Below are positions 7,561 through 18,607 of a stretch of DNA of 64,000 nt, piece by piece. A program made the position numbers and the translations under genes. The notes beneath the pieces were generated by a model that worked only from the letters and a program-made list of their open reading frames with translations, was not told where the DNA came from and ran no database searches. The stretch's first letter is position 1. Every line of letters starts with the position of its first letter. Origin of the DNA: Polyangium fumosum (GTDB lineage: Bacteria > Myxococcota_A > Polyangia > Polyangiales > Polyangiaceae); the NCBI RefSeq assembly GCF_005144585.1, contig NZ_SSMQ01000016.1, positions 1 through 64,000 of the forward strand. Direction: 5' to 3'.

Positions 7561-9096
7561 ATGTCGCTCGACGATCAAAAGCTCCGTGACCTCTCCGCGC
7601 GCGTGGAGCGCGGGGGGGCGCCCAAGTACCACGAGAAAAACCTCGAGCAGGGGAAGCTCTTCGCGCGCAAGCGGATCGAGTTGCTCTTCGACGCGAACAG
7701 CTTCGTGGAGGACGCCGCGCTGGCGAACGCCGTTGATCCCGAGCTGCCCGCCGACGGCGTGATCATCGGGACGGGGACGATCGGCGGTCGCCAGGTCGCC
7801 GTGATGGCGAACGACTCGACGGTGAAGGCCGGGTCGTGGGGCCGCCGCACGGTGGAGAAGATCCTGCGGATCCAGGAGACGGCCGCGCGCCAGCGTTGCC
7901 CGCTGTTTTACCTCGTCGACTCCGCAGGCGCGCGCATCACCGACCAGATCGAGATGTTCCCCGGCCGTCGAGGCGCGGGGCGCATCTTCTACAACGAGGT
8001 GCAGATGAGCGGGCAGATTCCGCAGATCTGCTTGCTGTTCGGGCCCTCGGCTGCGGGCGGCGCGTACATCCCCGCGTTCTGCGACGTCGTGGTGATGGTC
8101 GACAAGAACGCGAGCATGTACCTCGGGTCGCCGCGCATGGCCGAGATGGTCATCGGGGAGAAGGTGACGCTCGAAGAGCTCGGCGGCGCGCGCATGCACT
8201 GCTCGGAATCGGGCTGCGGCGACGTGCTCGTGAAGAGCGAGGAAGAGGCGATCGCCTGGGCGAAGCGCTACCTCGCGATGATGCCGCAGAACTGCACGGA
8301 GACGCCGGCGCAGATCGAAGCAAAGCCGCCGAAGCCGGGGCAGAAGCCGCTCGAAGAGCTGATCCCTGTCGATGAGAACAAGCCGTTCGACATGATGGTG
8401 GTGATCGACGCCGTCATCGATGAGGGCAGCTTCGTCGAGATCAAGAGGCTCTGGGCGAAGGAGATCCTGACGGGCTTCGCGCGCATCGACGGGCGCGTCG
8501 TGGGCATCGTCGCGAACCAGCCGAAGCACAAGGGCGGCGTGCTCTTCGTCGACTCGGCCGACAAGGCGGCGCGGTTCATCTGGCTCTGCGACGCGTTCAA
8601 CGTGCCGCTGCTCTACCTCGCCGACGTGCCGGGCTTCATGATCGGCACGGTCGTCGAGAAGCAGGGCATCATCCGCGCTGGCGCGAAGATGATCGCCGCC
8701 GTGAGCGAAGCGACGGTGCCGAAGCTCTCGGTCATCGTGCGCAAGGCCTACGGCGCGGGCCTCTACGCGATGTGCGGGCCGGCGTTCGAGCCCGACGCGT
8801 GTATCGCGTTGCCGCGCGCCTCGATCGCCGTGATGGGCCCGAGCGCCGCGGTGAACGCGGTGTATTATAACAAGATCCAAGCCGTCCCCGAAGGGCCCGA
8901 GCGCGACGCGATGGTGAAGCGCCTGCGCGACGAGTACCGCGAGGACGTGGATCTCGTGAAGCTCGCGAGCGAGATGGTGATCGACGGAATCGTGCCGACG
9001 ACGGCGCTGCGCGACGAGATCGCGCGTCGATTCTCCCGGTACGCCGGGAAAGTCGAGGAGCGGCCGCGCAAGAAGCACATCGTGCCGCCCGTCTGA
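7561..9096 (+). CDS. Acyl-CoA carboxylase, carboxyltransferase (beta) subunit
   Basis: A 511-residue protein of the propionyl-/methylcrotonyl-CoA carboxylase beta family. The enzyme moves the carboxyl group from carboxybiotin to an acyl-CoA. Two crotonase-like halves are visible. The N-terminal half has LVDSAGARI and the acyl-CoA-binding GPSAAGGAYIPA. The C-terminal half has GIVANQPKHKGGVLF, DVPGFMIG and the carboxybiotin-site segment KAYGAGLYAMCG. Length and spacing match complete family members. No biotin carboxylase or biotin carrier gene is nearby, so the alpha subunit must be elsewhere. Propionyl-, methylcrotonyl- and geranyl-CoA enzymes cannot be told apart here. It lies 18 bases after the VWA gene. 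Confidence 0.92.
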   Translation: MSLDDQKLRDLSARVERGGAPKYHEKNLEQGKLFARKRIELLFDANSFVEDAALANAVDPELPADGVIIGTGTIGGRQVAVMANDSTVKAGSWGRRTVEKILRIQETAARQRCPLFYLVDSAGARITDQIEMFPGRRGAGRIFYNEVQMSGQIPQICLLFGPSAAGGAYIPAFCDVVVMVDKNASMYLGSPRMAEMVIGEKVTLEELGGARMHCSESGCGDVLVKSEEEAIAWAKRYLAMMPQNCTETPAQIEAKPPKPGQKPLEELIPVDENKPFDMMVVIDAVIDEGSFVEIKRLWAKEILTGFARIDGRVVGIVANQPKHKGGVLFVDSADKAARFIWLCDAFNVPLLYLADVPGFMIGTVVEKQGIIRAGAKMIAAVSEATVPKLSVIVRKAYGAGLYAMCGPAFEPDACIALPRASIAVMGPSAAVNAVYYNKIQAVPEGPERDAMVKRLRDEYREDVDLVKLASEMVIDGIVPTTALRDEIARRFSRYAGKVEERPRKKHIVPPV

Positions 9097-9117
9097 GCCA
9101 TGCGGTAAGATGGGCCC

Positions 9118-11589
9118 GTGCGTGCCCGCCCGCTCCTCGCGTTTTCCGCGGCCCTGCCGCTGATCCTCCTCTCCGCCACGTTCGCCCGCGCCGACGGCGC
9201 GCCTGCGCGATCCCTCGTGCGGCTCCTGCATTCGCCGACGAAGGTCCACCCGCTCGCGGACGACTCTGGCCGCGTGGCCTTGAGCGTGATGCTTCCACCG
9301 GGCAAGGACGCGCGTTCGCTCGGAGTCTTGGAGGTCGCGCCGGGCGTGGGCGCGATCCGGCTCGCGCCCGAGGAGGTCGACACGTTCGCCGCCGCGCACC
9401 CCGATCTCGCGCTCACCATCTCGCCGCCACTCCTGCCGCTGCTCGACGTGTCGGGGACGTGGACGCGCGTCGGTGTGTTCCGCGCAGCGACGAGCATGGG
9501 TACGGGCAAAAACGTGGTCGTCGGGATCATCGATACGGGGCTCGACGTCGCGCACCCAGACTTCCGCACGGCGACGGGCAAGACCCGCGTCGCGTGGATG
9601 CTTCAGTGGGGGAGGAAGCCAGCGGGGCTGCACCCGCAGATCGAGGAGCGGTTCGGCTGCGACGGCTCGACGCCGCAAGGCCTGTGCGCCGTGTTCTCGG
9701 GCGCGGATCTCGACGCGATGATGAGCGGGCAATCCAAGCTCGATCTACCGCGCGACATCGAGGGCCACGGGACGCACGTGACGAGCATCGCGGCGGGCAA
9801 CGGCGGGCTCATGAACGGAGGCACGCCGAAATACGTGGGAATCGCGCCCGAGGCGACGCTCGTCATCGCGAGCCCTCCGTCGACGGGAGGTTTCAAGGAG
9901 ACGGATGTTCTCAACGCCGCGCGGTTCATCTTCGAGGTCGGCGAGGAGCTCGGCTTGCCGACGGTCGTGAACCTCAGCGTCGGCGCGGATTTCGGGCCGC
10001 ACGACGGCACGAGCCCGCTCGAAAAGGGCCTCGCCGCGCTCATCGGCGACGACAAACCCGGCCGCGCGATCGTGACCGCCGCAGGCAACAGCGGGGCTCT
10101 CTACGGGCACGGCGATCGCGGGCCTTTCGGCATCCACACGGAGGTGCGCGTGACGGAGGGCGCCGAGGTGCGTGTGCCCATCGCGACGCCGAAATCGGAG
10201 GACGGAAAGGGCTACGTGTGGATCACGTTCCGGCCCGGCGACGAGGTGAGCGTTGGGCTCGATGCGCCCGGCGGCGAGAGCTGGATCCGGCTCGTCGAGC
10301 CGGGCGACGAGCTCGGGTATCAGGGCGAAGGCAAGACGTCGGCGGCCGTGATCAACCGCCTCGTGAACGGCAATACGTCGATGTCGGCCGATACGAACAG
10401 CGCGGTCGTGGCGTTCTTCGGCGCGTGGGACGAGGGCGCGTTCACGATCCGGCTCTCCGGCCACGGCGACGCGCAACTCTGGGTGACGGGGCAGAGGGAC
10501 GTGGCGCCGTCGGGCGGGGCGGGGCTCGCGTTCGAAAAGGCCGTACGGCAAGGGACGATCTCGATTCCCGCGAGCCACCCGAACCTGCTCGCCGTGGGCT
10601 GCACGTTGAACCGGATCGGCTGGGATCCGCTCACGACCGAGCCGATCCAGCTCGTGCCGGCGAACGGGATCGACTGGCAGCCCGACGACGTCTGTTATTT
10701 CAGCGCGGCCGGGCCGACGCCGTTCGGCGTGGCGAAGCCCGAGATCAGCGCGCCGGGCGGGTTCATCGCAGCCGCGATGAGCCGCGACGCCGATCCGCGC
10801 ACGGTCGTGAATAGCCTCTTCGATGGATCCGGTTGTCCCAAGGGGGAGCCTTGTTACGTCGTCGACGAGACGCACGCGGTCACGGCGGGGACGTCGATGT
10901 CGGCGCCGCACGTGGCGGGCGCGGTCGCGCTCCTGTTCGAGCTGGATCGGCAGCGCAACGGGCAGTCCACGCTGACGCAGGCGCGCGTGACGGAGCTGCT
11001 CCAGGCCGGCGCGCGATGGCCGAAGGGGACCGTGCGGCACGAGACGCAGCTCGGCGTGGGCGCGCTCGACCTCGAAGGGGCGCGGCGCGCGTTCGAGGAG
11101 GAGCAGGCGTCATCGGGCCCGCCGAGCGTCGAAAAGAGCTGGTGGGTGCTGTCGAGCGCGTACGCGCGGCCCGATGAGACGTGGCCCGTGTGGGGGACGG
11201 TGGAGCTTCGGCGCGAGGACGGCGAGATCGCGAGCGGCATCGCGGGCACCGAGCTCGAGCTCTCGGTGACGGGCGGGGTCATCGTGCAGCCGATCACGAA
11301 GGTGCGGCACGGGCTCTTCCGGTTCGCCGTCGCGGGCGAGCGCGGCAGCGCCGGCTCGAAGCTCATCGTCGACGTGCGGTATGCCGGCCGGTCGATCGAG
11401 TCGCCGCGGGAGCTCGCGATTGGCGAGGATGTTTGGCGGTCCAACGGTACGCTCGACGCGACCTCGGGCGGCTGCGCCTGGTCGGAGGAGGCGCGCACGT
11501 CGAGCAAGAGCCCGCTCGGGCCGTCGATCGGCGTGGCGCTGGCGGGGATCGGGCTGTGGCGCAGGCGCTCGCGGAAGGCCGCGGGCTGA
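9118..11589 (+). CDS. Secreted S8 (subtilisin-like) serine protease, MYXO-CTERM-like tail
   Basis: An 823-residue extracellular protease. A Sec signal peptide occupies residues 1-26. The catalytic triad is Asp139 (in VVGIIDTGLD), His217 (GHGTHV) and Ser593 (AGTSMSAPHVAG), with the oxyanion Asn in AAGNSGALYG. A large insertion, probably beta-rich, lies between His and Ser. After the protease domain, residues about 665-780 look like a beta-sandwich domain. The end has SGGC, a short linker, a hydrophobic helix and RRRSRK. This matches the Cys, hydrophobic segment and Arg cluster of MYXO-CTERM surface-sorting signals. The GTG start at 9118 directly begins the signal peptide. Confidence 0.92.
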   Translation: MRARPLLAFSAALPLILLSATFARADGAPARSLVRLLHSPTKVHPLADDSGRVALSVMLPPGKDARSLGVLEVAPGVGAIRLAPEEVDTFAAAHPDLALTISPPLLPLLDVSGTWTRVGVFRAATSMGTGKNVVVGIIDTGLDVAHPDFRTATGKTRVAWMLQWGRKPAGLHPQIEERFGCDGSTPQGLCAVFSGADLDAMMSGQSKLDLPRDIEGHGTHVTSIAAGNGGLMNGGTPKYVGIAPEATLVIASPPSTGGFKETDVLNAARFIFEVGEELGLPTVVNLSVGADFGPHDGTSPLEKGLAALIGDDKPGRAIVTAAGNSGALYGHGDRGPFGIHTEVRVTEGAEVRVPIATPKSEDGKGYVWITFRPGDEVSVGLDAPGGESWIRLVEPGDELGYQGEGKTSAAVINRLVNGNTSMSADTNSAVVAFFGAWDEGAFTIRLSGHGDAQLWVTGQRDVAPSGGAGLAFEKAVRQGTISIPASHPNLLAVGCTLNRIGWDPLTTEPIQLVPANGIDWQPDDVCYFSAAGPTPFGVAKPEISAPGGFIAAAMSRDADPRTVVNSLFDGSGCPKGEPCYVVDETHAVTAGTSMSAPHVAGAVALLFELDRQRNGQSTLTQARVTELLQAGARWPKGTVRHETQLGVGALDLEGARRAFEEEQASSGPPSVEKSWWVLSSAYARPDETWPVWGTVELRREDGEIASGIAGTELELSVTGGVIVQPITKVRHGLFRFAVAGERGSAGSKLIVDVRYAGRSIESPRELAIGEDVWRSNGTLDATSGGCAWSEEARTSSKSPLGPSIGVALAGIGLWRRRSRKAAG

Positions 11590-11594
11590 GCGGA

Positions 11595-12599
11595 TCAGGG
11601 CGCGCGCGACCCGACGTCGATCGTACGCAGCGAGACGAGGCGCTCCTCGTTCACGCCTGGGAACCTCGCCCAGATGCTGATCTCGTAGAGCCCGGGTTTG
11701 CCCTCGTCGTCGAGGTAGGTCCCGAGCGAGAACGTGCTCCCGAGGAGCGAGAGCACGCCGCGGGGGCGCGGGAACGGCGTCTTGAGGCGTCGCGGCAGGT
11801 AGGCCTCGTACGCCTCGGGGACGAGGTAGTCGCTCGTCTGGTTGAGGTCCTGCGGGGCGCGCGGGCCCGGCGCGTCGATCCGCGAGATGCCCACGATGGC
11901 GAGCTCGGCCGGCGCGCGGAGCTCGCCGCGGATGTCGACGAACTCGCCGACCGAGATCTTCGGGGGCAGATGTTCGTACGTACCCCAATCATCGACGAAC
12001 TCCTGCGCCACGCAGGGGATGCGGCTGCCTTCGACCTGCGCCACGCCCACGCCCACCGCCGTGTGCCACCGCGACAGGATGTTGCGGCGGTGGCCGTCGT
12101 GCGGGGGGGCTTCGTCCATGAAGGCGCGCTGGAACCGATCGAGCCCCTCCGCCATGTAAGGCGCGTCGAGCGCGAGCGGCGAGGCGCTCGCATCCACGAA
12201 ACAGCCGACGTTCTCGAAGGCGACGTCCTCGCCGCCGGCCTCGGTGTAGCGCTGCTCCGGCACCGACCCGTCCGAGCCCCAGTGCGCCGTGAACCCGCGC
12301 GCCGCCATGTCCTCGGCCTGGCGTCGCGCTGCGCGCGCCGCGGTCTCGTCCCAGGGGAGCGCCGAGAGGCCCTGCGCCGCGCGATCACGGTTGATGAGGT
12401 CGAGCATGTAGCGCTCGGCGTCTCCGCGGCTCATGGGCCGGCCGGCGATCGCGCTTCGGATCCCGATTGAGCGCTCGCCGGCGGCTCCGTTCGCGTCGAG
12501 CGCCGGGGGGCTCCCGCAGCCTGCGGCGAGGGCCACGAGCACGAACGCCGATCGGCGGCCTTCCGCCCCTCTGCCCGTTCGTTCGTCTCGGATCGCCAC
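11595..12599 (-). CDS. CAP-domain (SCP/PR1-like) lipoprotein
   Basis: A 334-residue protein. The N terminus carries a lipoprotein signal ending in ALAAGC. The CAP/SCP domain (about 55-205) is recognised from MLDLINRDRAAQGLSALPWDE, HWGSDGSVPEQRY, ENVG, HDGHRRNIL and GVGVAQVEG. Residues after about 210 are a separate, probably beta-rich domain. Bacterial CAP proteins are extracellular and mostly of unknown biochemical role. The gene ends 5 bases from the end of the convergent protease gene and is divergent from nagZ with 86 bases between them. Confidence 0.85.
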   Translation of the reverse strand: MAIRDERTGRGAEGRRSAFVLVALAAGCGSPPALDANGAAGERSIGIRSAIAGRPMSRGDAERYMLDLINRDRAAQGLSALPWDETAARAARRQAEDMAARGFTAHWGSDGSVPEQRYTEAGGEDVAFENVGCFVDASASPLALDAPYMAEGLDRFQRAFMDEAPPHDGHRRNILSRWHTAVGVGVAQVEGSRIPCVAQEFVDDWGTYEHLPPKISVGEFVDIRGELRAPAELAIVGISRIDAPGPRAPQDLNQTSDYLVPEAYEAYLPRRLKTPFPRPRGVLSLLGSTFSLGTYLDDEGKPGLYEISIWARFPGVNEERLVSLRTIDVGSRAP

Positions 12600-12685
12600 G
12601 CGCCTCGCGCCCCAGCATAAGCAATCGCGCGCCGCGTGGTAGCGGCGGGCGCCTCGCTCGGCTAACCCTCGCGTCGAGGCCCCCG

Positions 12686-13795
12686 ATGCGACCCTCCGAC
12701 CTCACCCTCCCGCAGCTCTGTGGACAGCTCATCGTTGGCGGATTTCCCGGCACGACCTTGCCCGATTCCTATGCCGACGCCCTCGGCGCGGGCTTGCGCG
12801 GCGGCGCCATCCTGTTCCGGCGCAACGTCCCGGATGTCGTGACGACCCACGCGCTCTGCTGCGCGATTCGCAAGGCTGCCGAGCCGTACGTCCCGCCGTT
12901 CATCGGCGTCGATCAGGAGGGCGGGCGCGTCGCGCGGATGCCGAGCCCGTTCCCGAAGCTCCCGCCCATGCGCTTGCTCGGCGCCGTAGGCGATGCGTCG
13001 CTCGCGCGTCGCACAGGGAGGCTCATCGGCGAGGAGCTCGCGGCGATCGGGTTCAATTTGGACTTCGCGCCCGTGCTCGACGTCGATTCGAATCCGGACA
13101 ATCCGATCATCGGGGATCGCGCGTTCGGGCGTGGCCCGGCCGAGGTCGCCGAGCTCGCGGTGGCCTTTGGCCTCGGCCTGGAGGACGCCGGCGTGCTCTC
13201 GTGCGGCAAGCATTTTCCCGGGCACGGCGATACCTCCGTCGACAGCCACGTCGGCTTGCCGATCGTTCATCACGGCAAGGAGCGCCTCGACGCGATCGAG
13301 CTCGTGCCGTTCCGCGCCGCCGCGCGCGCGGGGCTCGGCACGATGATGACGGCGCACATCGTGGTCACCTCGATCGACGCGAGTGTTCCGGCGACGCTCT
13401 CGCGCGCCGTGTGCACGGATTTGCTTCGCCGCGACGTGGGCTTCCGGGGCGTGCTTTTTTCGGACGATCTGGAGATGGCGGCGGTGGCCGCGCAGTACCA
13501 GGTCGAGGCGTCGGCCACCGCGGCGGTGCGCGCGGGCTGCGACGTGTTGCTCATCTGCTCGAACCTGGCGTGGCAAGAGCGCGCGCTCGCCGCGCTCGTT
13601 GTCGAGGCGGAGCGTGATCCCGCGTTCCGCGAGCGTTGTCTGGAGGCTGCAGGGCGCGGCATCGAAGCACGCCTGCGGATGCCGCCGAAACCCGCGCCCG
13701 ACGCGGCAGATCTCGCCTCGCGCATGGGTCGACCCGAGGCGGTCGCGCTGTACGAGGAGATCACGCGGCGCGCAGCCGAGGCGGGCGTCGCGTGA
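12686..13795 (+). CDS. nagZ: Beta-N-acetylhexosaminidase NagZ (GH3)
   Basis: A 369-residue glycoside hydrolase family 3 enzyme. NagZ removes beta-1,4-linked N-acetylglucosamine from anhydromuropeptides in peptidoglycan recycling. The sequence shows IGVDQEGGRVAR, LDFAPVLDVDSNP and the NagZ loop KHFPGHGDTSVDSH (residues 175-188), whose His and Asp form the acid/base dyad. It also has SDDLEM, with the nucleophile Asp260. There is no signal peptide, which fits a cytoplasmic enzyme. The ATG at 12686 fits the usual family N terminus; longer in-frame starts would add unrelated Arg-rich sequence. Its stop overlaps the GTG of hutI (GTGA). Confidence 0.93.
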   Translation: MRPSDLTLPQLCGQLIVGGFPGTTLPDSYADALGAGLRGGAILFRRNVPDVVTTHALCCAIRKAAEPYVPPFIGVDQEGGRVARMPSPFPKLPPMRLLGAVGDASLARRTGRLIGEELAAIGFNLDFAPVLDVDSNPDNPIIGDRAFGRGPAEVAELAVAFGLGLEDAGVLSCGKHFPGHGDTSVDSHVGLPIVHHGKERLDAIELVPFRAAARAGLGTMMTAHIVVTSIDASVPATLSRAVCTDLLRRDVGFRGVLFSDDLEMAAVAAQYQVEASATAAVRAGCDVLLICSNLAWQERALAALVVEAERDPAFRERCLEAAGRGIEARLRMPPKPAPDAADLASRMGRPEAVALYEEITRRAAEAGVA

Positions 13796-15051
13796 ACGCG
13801 CGCTCGTTCGTCCTTTTCGCGCGTCGGCTCGTGACGTGTGATCCCGCGCGGGCCACCGAAGCCGATCCGCTCGGCGTGATCGAAGACGGAGCCATCGCCG
13901 TCGAGAGCGGCGTGATCGTGGACGTCGGCCCGCGCGAGGACGTGCTCGCGCGTCGCAACGCGCTCCCGGTCGTGTCCGGCGAACCTGCGCCGCTCGTGAC
14001 GCCGGGCCTCGTCGATGCGCACACGCATGCCCCGTGGGTCGGCTCGCGGGACGGGGAGTATGCCCTCCGGCTCGCGGGCGCGGGGTACGAGGCGATCGCC
14101 GCGGCGGGCGGCGGGATCGTGTCGAGCATGCGCGCCGTGCGGGCCGCGAGCCCGGACGAGATCGACTGGACGCTCTCCGCGAGGCTCCGGCGCATGGCCT
14201 CGCTCGGCGTCACGACCGTCGAGGCGAAGAGCGGCTACGGCCTCGACGAGGCCGGCGAGACGAAGCAACTGGAGGCCCTCGAACGCGCCGCCGCGCGGCA
14301 GGATCTCCCGCGCGTCGTGCCCACGTTCCTCGCGCTCCACGCGATCCCGCCCGAGGCGCGCGCCGATCGCGGCGCGTACATCGAGGCCGTCCGTGAGCGC
14401 ACCTTGCCGGCCATCGCGGCGCGGCGCCTCGCGCAGTTCGTCGATGTGTATGTGGATCGAGCCGCGTTTTCGGTCGACGAAGCGCGCCCCGTTCTCTCGC
14501 GTGCACGAGCGCTCGGGCTCGGCGTGCGCGTGCACGCGGGCCAGTTCGCCGACGTCGGGGGCGCGGAGCTCGCGGCCGAGCTTGGCGCCGCGTCCGCCGA
14601 TCACCTCGAACAGGTGAGCCCCGAGGGCGCGCGGGCCCTCGCCGCGGCCGGGGTGCGCGCCGTGCTCCTCCCCGTCGCGAGCTTCACGTTGCGGCAAGAT
14701 CCGCCGCCGATCGCGCTCCTCCGCGCCGCGGGCGTTCGCCTCGTCGTGGCGAGCGACGCGAACCCCGGCACGGCGCCCACCGAGAGCCTGCCGCTCGCGC
14801 TCGCCCTCGCGGCGCGCCTGTACGGCCTCACGGTGCCCGAGGTGATCCTCGGCGCGACCCGCGAAGCCGCGGCGTCGCTCGGGCTCGCGGACGTGGTGGG
14901 CGTGGTTCGTCCGGACGCACGCGCCGACCTCGTCGCCTGGGATCTCCCGCACGAGAACGCGCTCGTTCAACCCTGGGGCGTCTCGCGGGCCCTCACCGTC
15001 CTCCGCGACGGCGCGCCGATCGCCGCGCAAACGCCGTTTTCGCTCGGCTGA
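13792..15051 (+). CDS. hutI: Imidazolonepropionase HutI
   Basis: HutI hydrolyses 4-imidazolone-5-propanoate to N-formimino-L-glutamate, the third step of histidine degradation. The 419-residue protein is an amidohydrolase with DAHTH (residues 75-79), EAKSGYGLD, HAGQFAD and SDANPGT, all characteristic of HutI. The GTG start overlaps the nagZ stop by 4 bases, so translation is probably coupled. No other hut gene is in the window. A coupled nagZ-hutI pair has no obvious metabolic logic. Confidence 0.93.
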   Translation: MNARSFVLFARRLVTCDPARATEADPLGVIEDGAIAVESGVIVDVGPREDVLARRNALPVVSGEPAPLVTPGLVDAHTHAPWVGSRDGEYALRLAGAGYEAIAAAGGGIVSSMRAVRAASPDEIDWTLSARLRRMASLGVTTVEAKSGYGLDEAGETKQLEALERAAARQDLPRVVPTFLALHAIPPEARADRGAYIEAVRERTLPAIAARRLAQFVDVYVDRAAFSVDEARPVLSRARALGLGVRVHAGQFADVGGAELAAELGAASADHLEQVSPEGARALAAAGVRAVLLPVASFTLRQDPPPIALLRAAGVRLVVASDANPGTAPTESLPLALALAARLYGLTVPEVILGATREAAASLGLADVVGVVRPDARADLVAWDLPHENALVQPWGVSRALTVLRDGAPIAAQTPFSLG

Positions 15052-15052
15052 T

Positions 15053-16423
15053 TCACTCCGTGTCGATGGTGATGTGCCCGCCTTCGTCGGGCATGACCGC
15101 CTGCGGATAACCGCCTCGCCGCGCGAGCCAGCGCCGGAGCTGCGTCCGATGCATCCCGAGCGCGCGCGCGGCCGCCGACACGTTCCCGCGCTCGCGGCGC
15201 AAGACCTCCGCGATCCGCTGGTCGCTTGGCTTCGACGCGTTCTGCGGGCCCGACTCGTTGTCGTCGACGAGCACGAGACCGGCGGAAGGATCGAGATCCC
15301 CGGCCTCGACGACCGTACGGCCCGCGGCGAGCGCGTTCTCCGCGGCCTGCCGGAGCTCGTGCGAGAGCTCGCGGACGTTGCCGGGCCATGCGCGGAGGGC
15401 GCAGGCCTCGACGAGCAGCGGATGGGGTTCGAGCGTCGCGCCCGATTTCTGGAGCGTCGCGCGGATCAGCCACGGCATCTCTTCGAGCCGCTCCCGCAGC
15501 GGCGGCAGGCGCACCTCGGGGTTGCCGATGCGGTAGTAGAGGTCCTCGCGGAAGCGGCCCTTCGCGGCCTCGGCGCGCAGGTTCTTCAGCGTCGCGCCGA
15601 CCACGTGGATGTCGACCTTCACGGGTCGACTCGCGCCGAGCGGCAGGATCTCGCCTACTTCGAGCAGGCGCAGGAGCTTCGGCTGCACGCCGCTCTCGAG
15701 CTCCGCGATCTCGTCGAGGAAGAGCGTGCCGCCGTGCGCGGCTTGCGCGAACCCCTCGGCGTCGTTCGTCGCGCCCGAGTATGCGCCTTTGCGCGCGCCG
15801 AAGAGCAGCCGTTCGGCGACGCCCACGGGGATGGTCGCGCAGTTGACCGCGACGAACGGGCCCGTCGCGCGGGGCGACGACACGTGGAAATGACGCGCCG
15901 CGAGCTCCTTGCCCGATCCGCTCTCGCCCGTGACGAGCAGCATGCTGCCCAGCGTGGCCGACCGGGCCACCCGCGCGAGCGCGTCGGCGAGGCGCGGCCC
16001 CACGATCATGTCCCCGCGCGTCGTCACCGTCCCCTGCTGGTAGGGGCGGACGTCGGCGACGAAGATCAAGATCGTCCGGCCGATGCGGAGCACGCGGGGC
16101 GCGTCGAACGTCGCCCTGTCCTGCACGCGCGCGCCGTCCACGTAGGTGCCGTTGCGGCTCGCGAGGTCCGTTACGACAAACCGCCCGATTTCGTGCTCGA
16201 CGCGCACGTGGAGCCGGGAAAGGCGGTCGTCGTCGAGCAGGGCGCCATGCGTGGTCCGGCCAAGCTCGATGGGCCCGCGCGCGAGGCTGAGCGGCACGAA
16301 CTGCGGGGCCTTGCACGAGAAGATCCCGACGAGGCCGGGGATCGGCTCGCCCGCGGGCACGAGCGGCTCGCCCTGCTCCTCGATCGTCTCGTGAACCAAC
16401 GGCTTCATGACAGCCGAAAGCAT
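15053..16423 (-). CDS. FHA-domain sigma-54-type transcriptional activator
   Basis: A 456-residue regulator. An FHA domain at about 45-120 (ELGRTTH, RLSRLHVRV, SRNGTYVDGARV) suggests control by phosphothreonine binding. The AAA+ domain (about 140-365) has Walker A GESGSGKE (166-173) and Walker B GGTLFLDEIAEL. A Fis-type helix-turn-helix lies at about 400-440 (GNVSAAARALGMHRTQLRRWL). The sigma-54 contact loop reads GAYSGA at 213-218 instead of GAFTGA. Met6 is an equally good start. The gene runs convergent to hutI with 1 base between stops. Its target genes are not evident. Confidence 0.9.
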   Translation of the reverse strand: MLSAVMKPLVHETIEEQGEPLVPAGEPIPGLVGIFSCKAPQFVPLSLARGPIELGRTTHGALLDDDRLSRLHVRVEHEIGRFVVTDLASRNGTYVDGARVQDRATFDAPRVLRIGRTILIFVADVRPYQQGTVTTRGDMIVGPRLADALARVARSATLGSMLLVTGESGSGKELAARHFHVSSPRATGPFVAVNCATIPVGVAERLLFGARKGAYSGATNDAEGFAQAAHGGTLFLDEIAELESGVQPKLLRLLEVGEILPLGASRPVKVDIHVVGATLKNLRAEAAKGRFREDLYYRIGNPEVRLPPLRERLEEMPWLIRATLQKSGATLEPHPLLVEACALRAWPGNVRELSHELRQAAENALAAGRTVVEAGDLDPSAGLVLVDDNESGPQNASKPSDQRIAEVLRRERGNVSAAARALGMHRTQLRRWLARRGGYPQAVMPDEGGHITIDTE

Positions 16424-16480
16424 ACGGCTGCGCAGAGGGGTTTTATAGGGTGGAGACGCGAGGTGCCCCCGGAGGTCGAC

Positions 16481-16527
16481 GGGGGTTTCGGGGGCGTAGC
16501 TCGGCTCGTGCGAGCGTTGCCCCCGAA
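16481..16527 (+). repeat. Intergenic hairpin repeat, copy A
   Basis: GGGGGTTTCGGGGGCGTAGC starts here. The following sequence folds with GGGGGC (16490-16495) pairing GCCCCC (16519-16524) and GCTCG (16499-16503) pairing CGAGC (16511-16515). A near-identical sequence lies on the minus strand at 54828-54875 and a more distant one starts at 53929. This copy sits between two leftward genes, the acyl-CoA dehydrogenase and the sigma-54 regulator. Confidence 0.7.
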
Positions 16528-16541
16528 CGCGGGAAGGACGA

Positions 16542-18434
<1,893 letters not shown>

Positions 18435-18607
18435 CGAGTTCGGCAGATGCGCGCAGCGAACGGTCGATCGGCTCGTGTCCGGGTAGCATGGCGATGCGCT
18501 GCGTCAATCTTCTTCGCGCACGAAACATCCTGTTGCGAAAAGATTTCCGGAAAGGGCCGCTTTGCGATCGTCCCGACGTACGTTTGGCTGCGATCGGGCT
18601 CGTCCGG

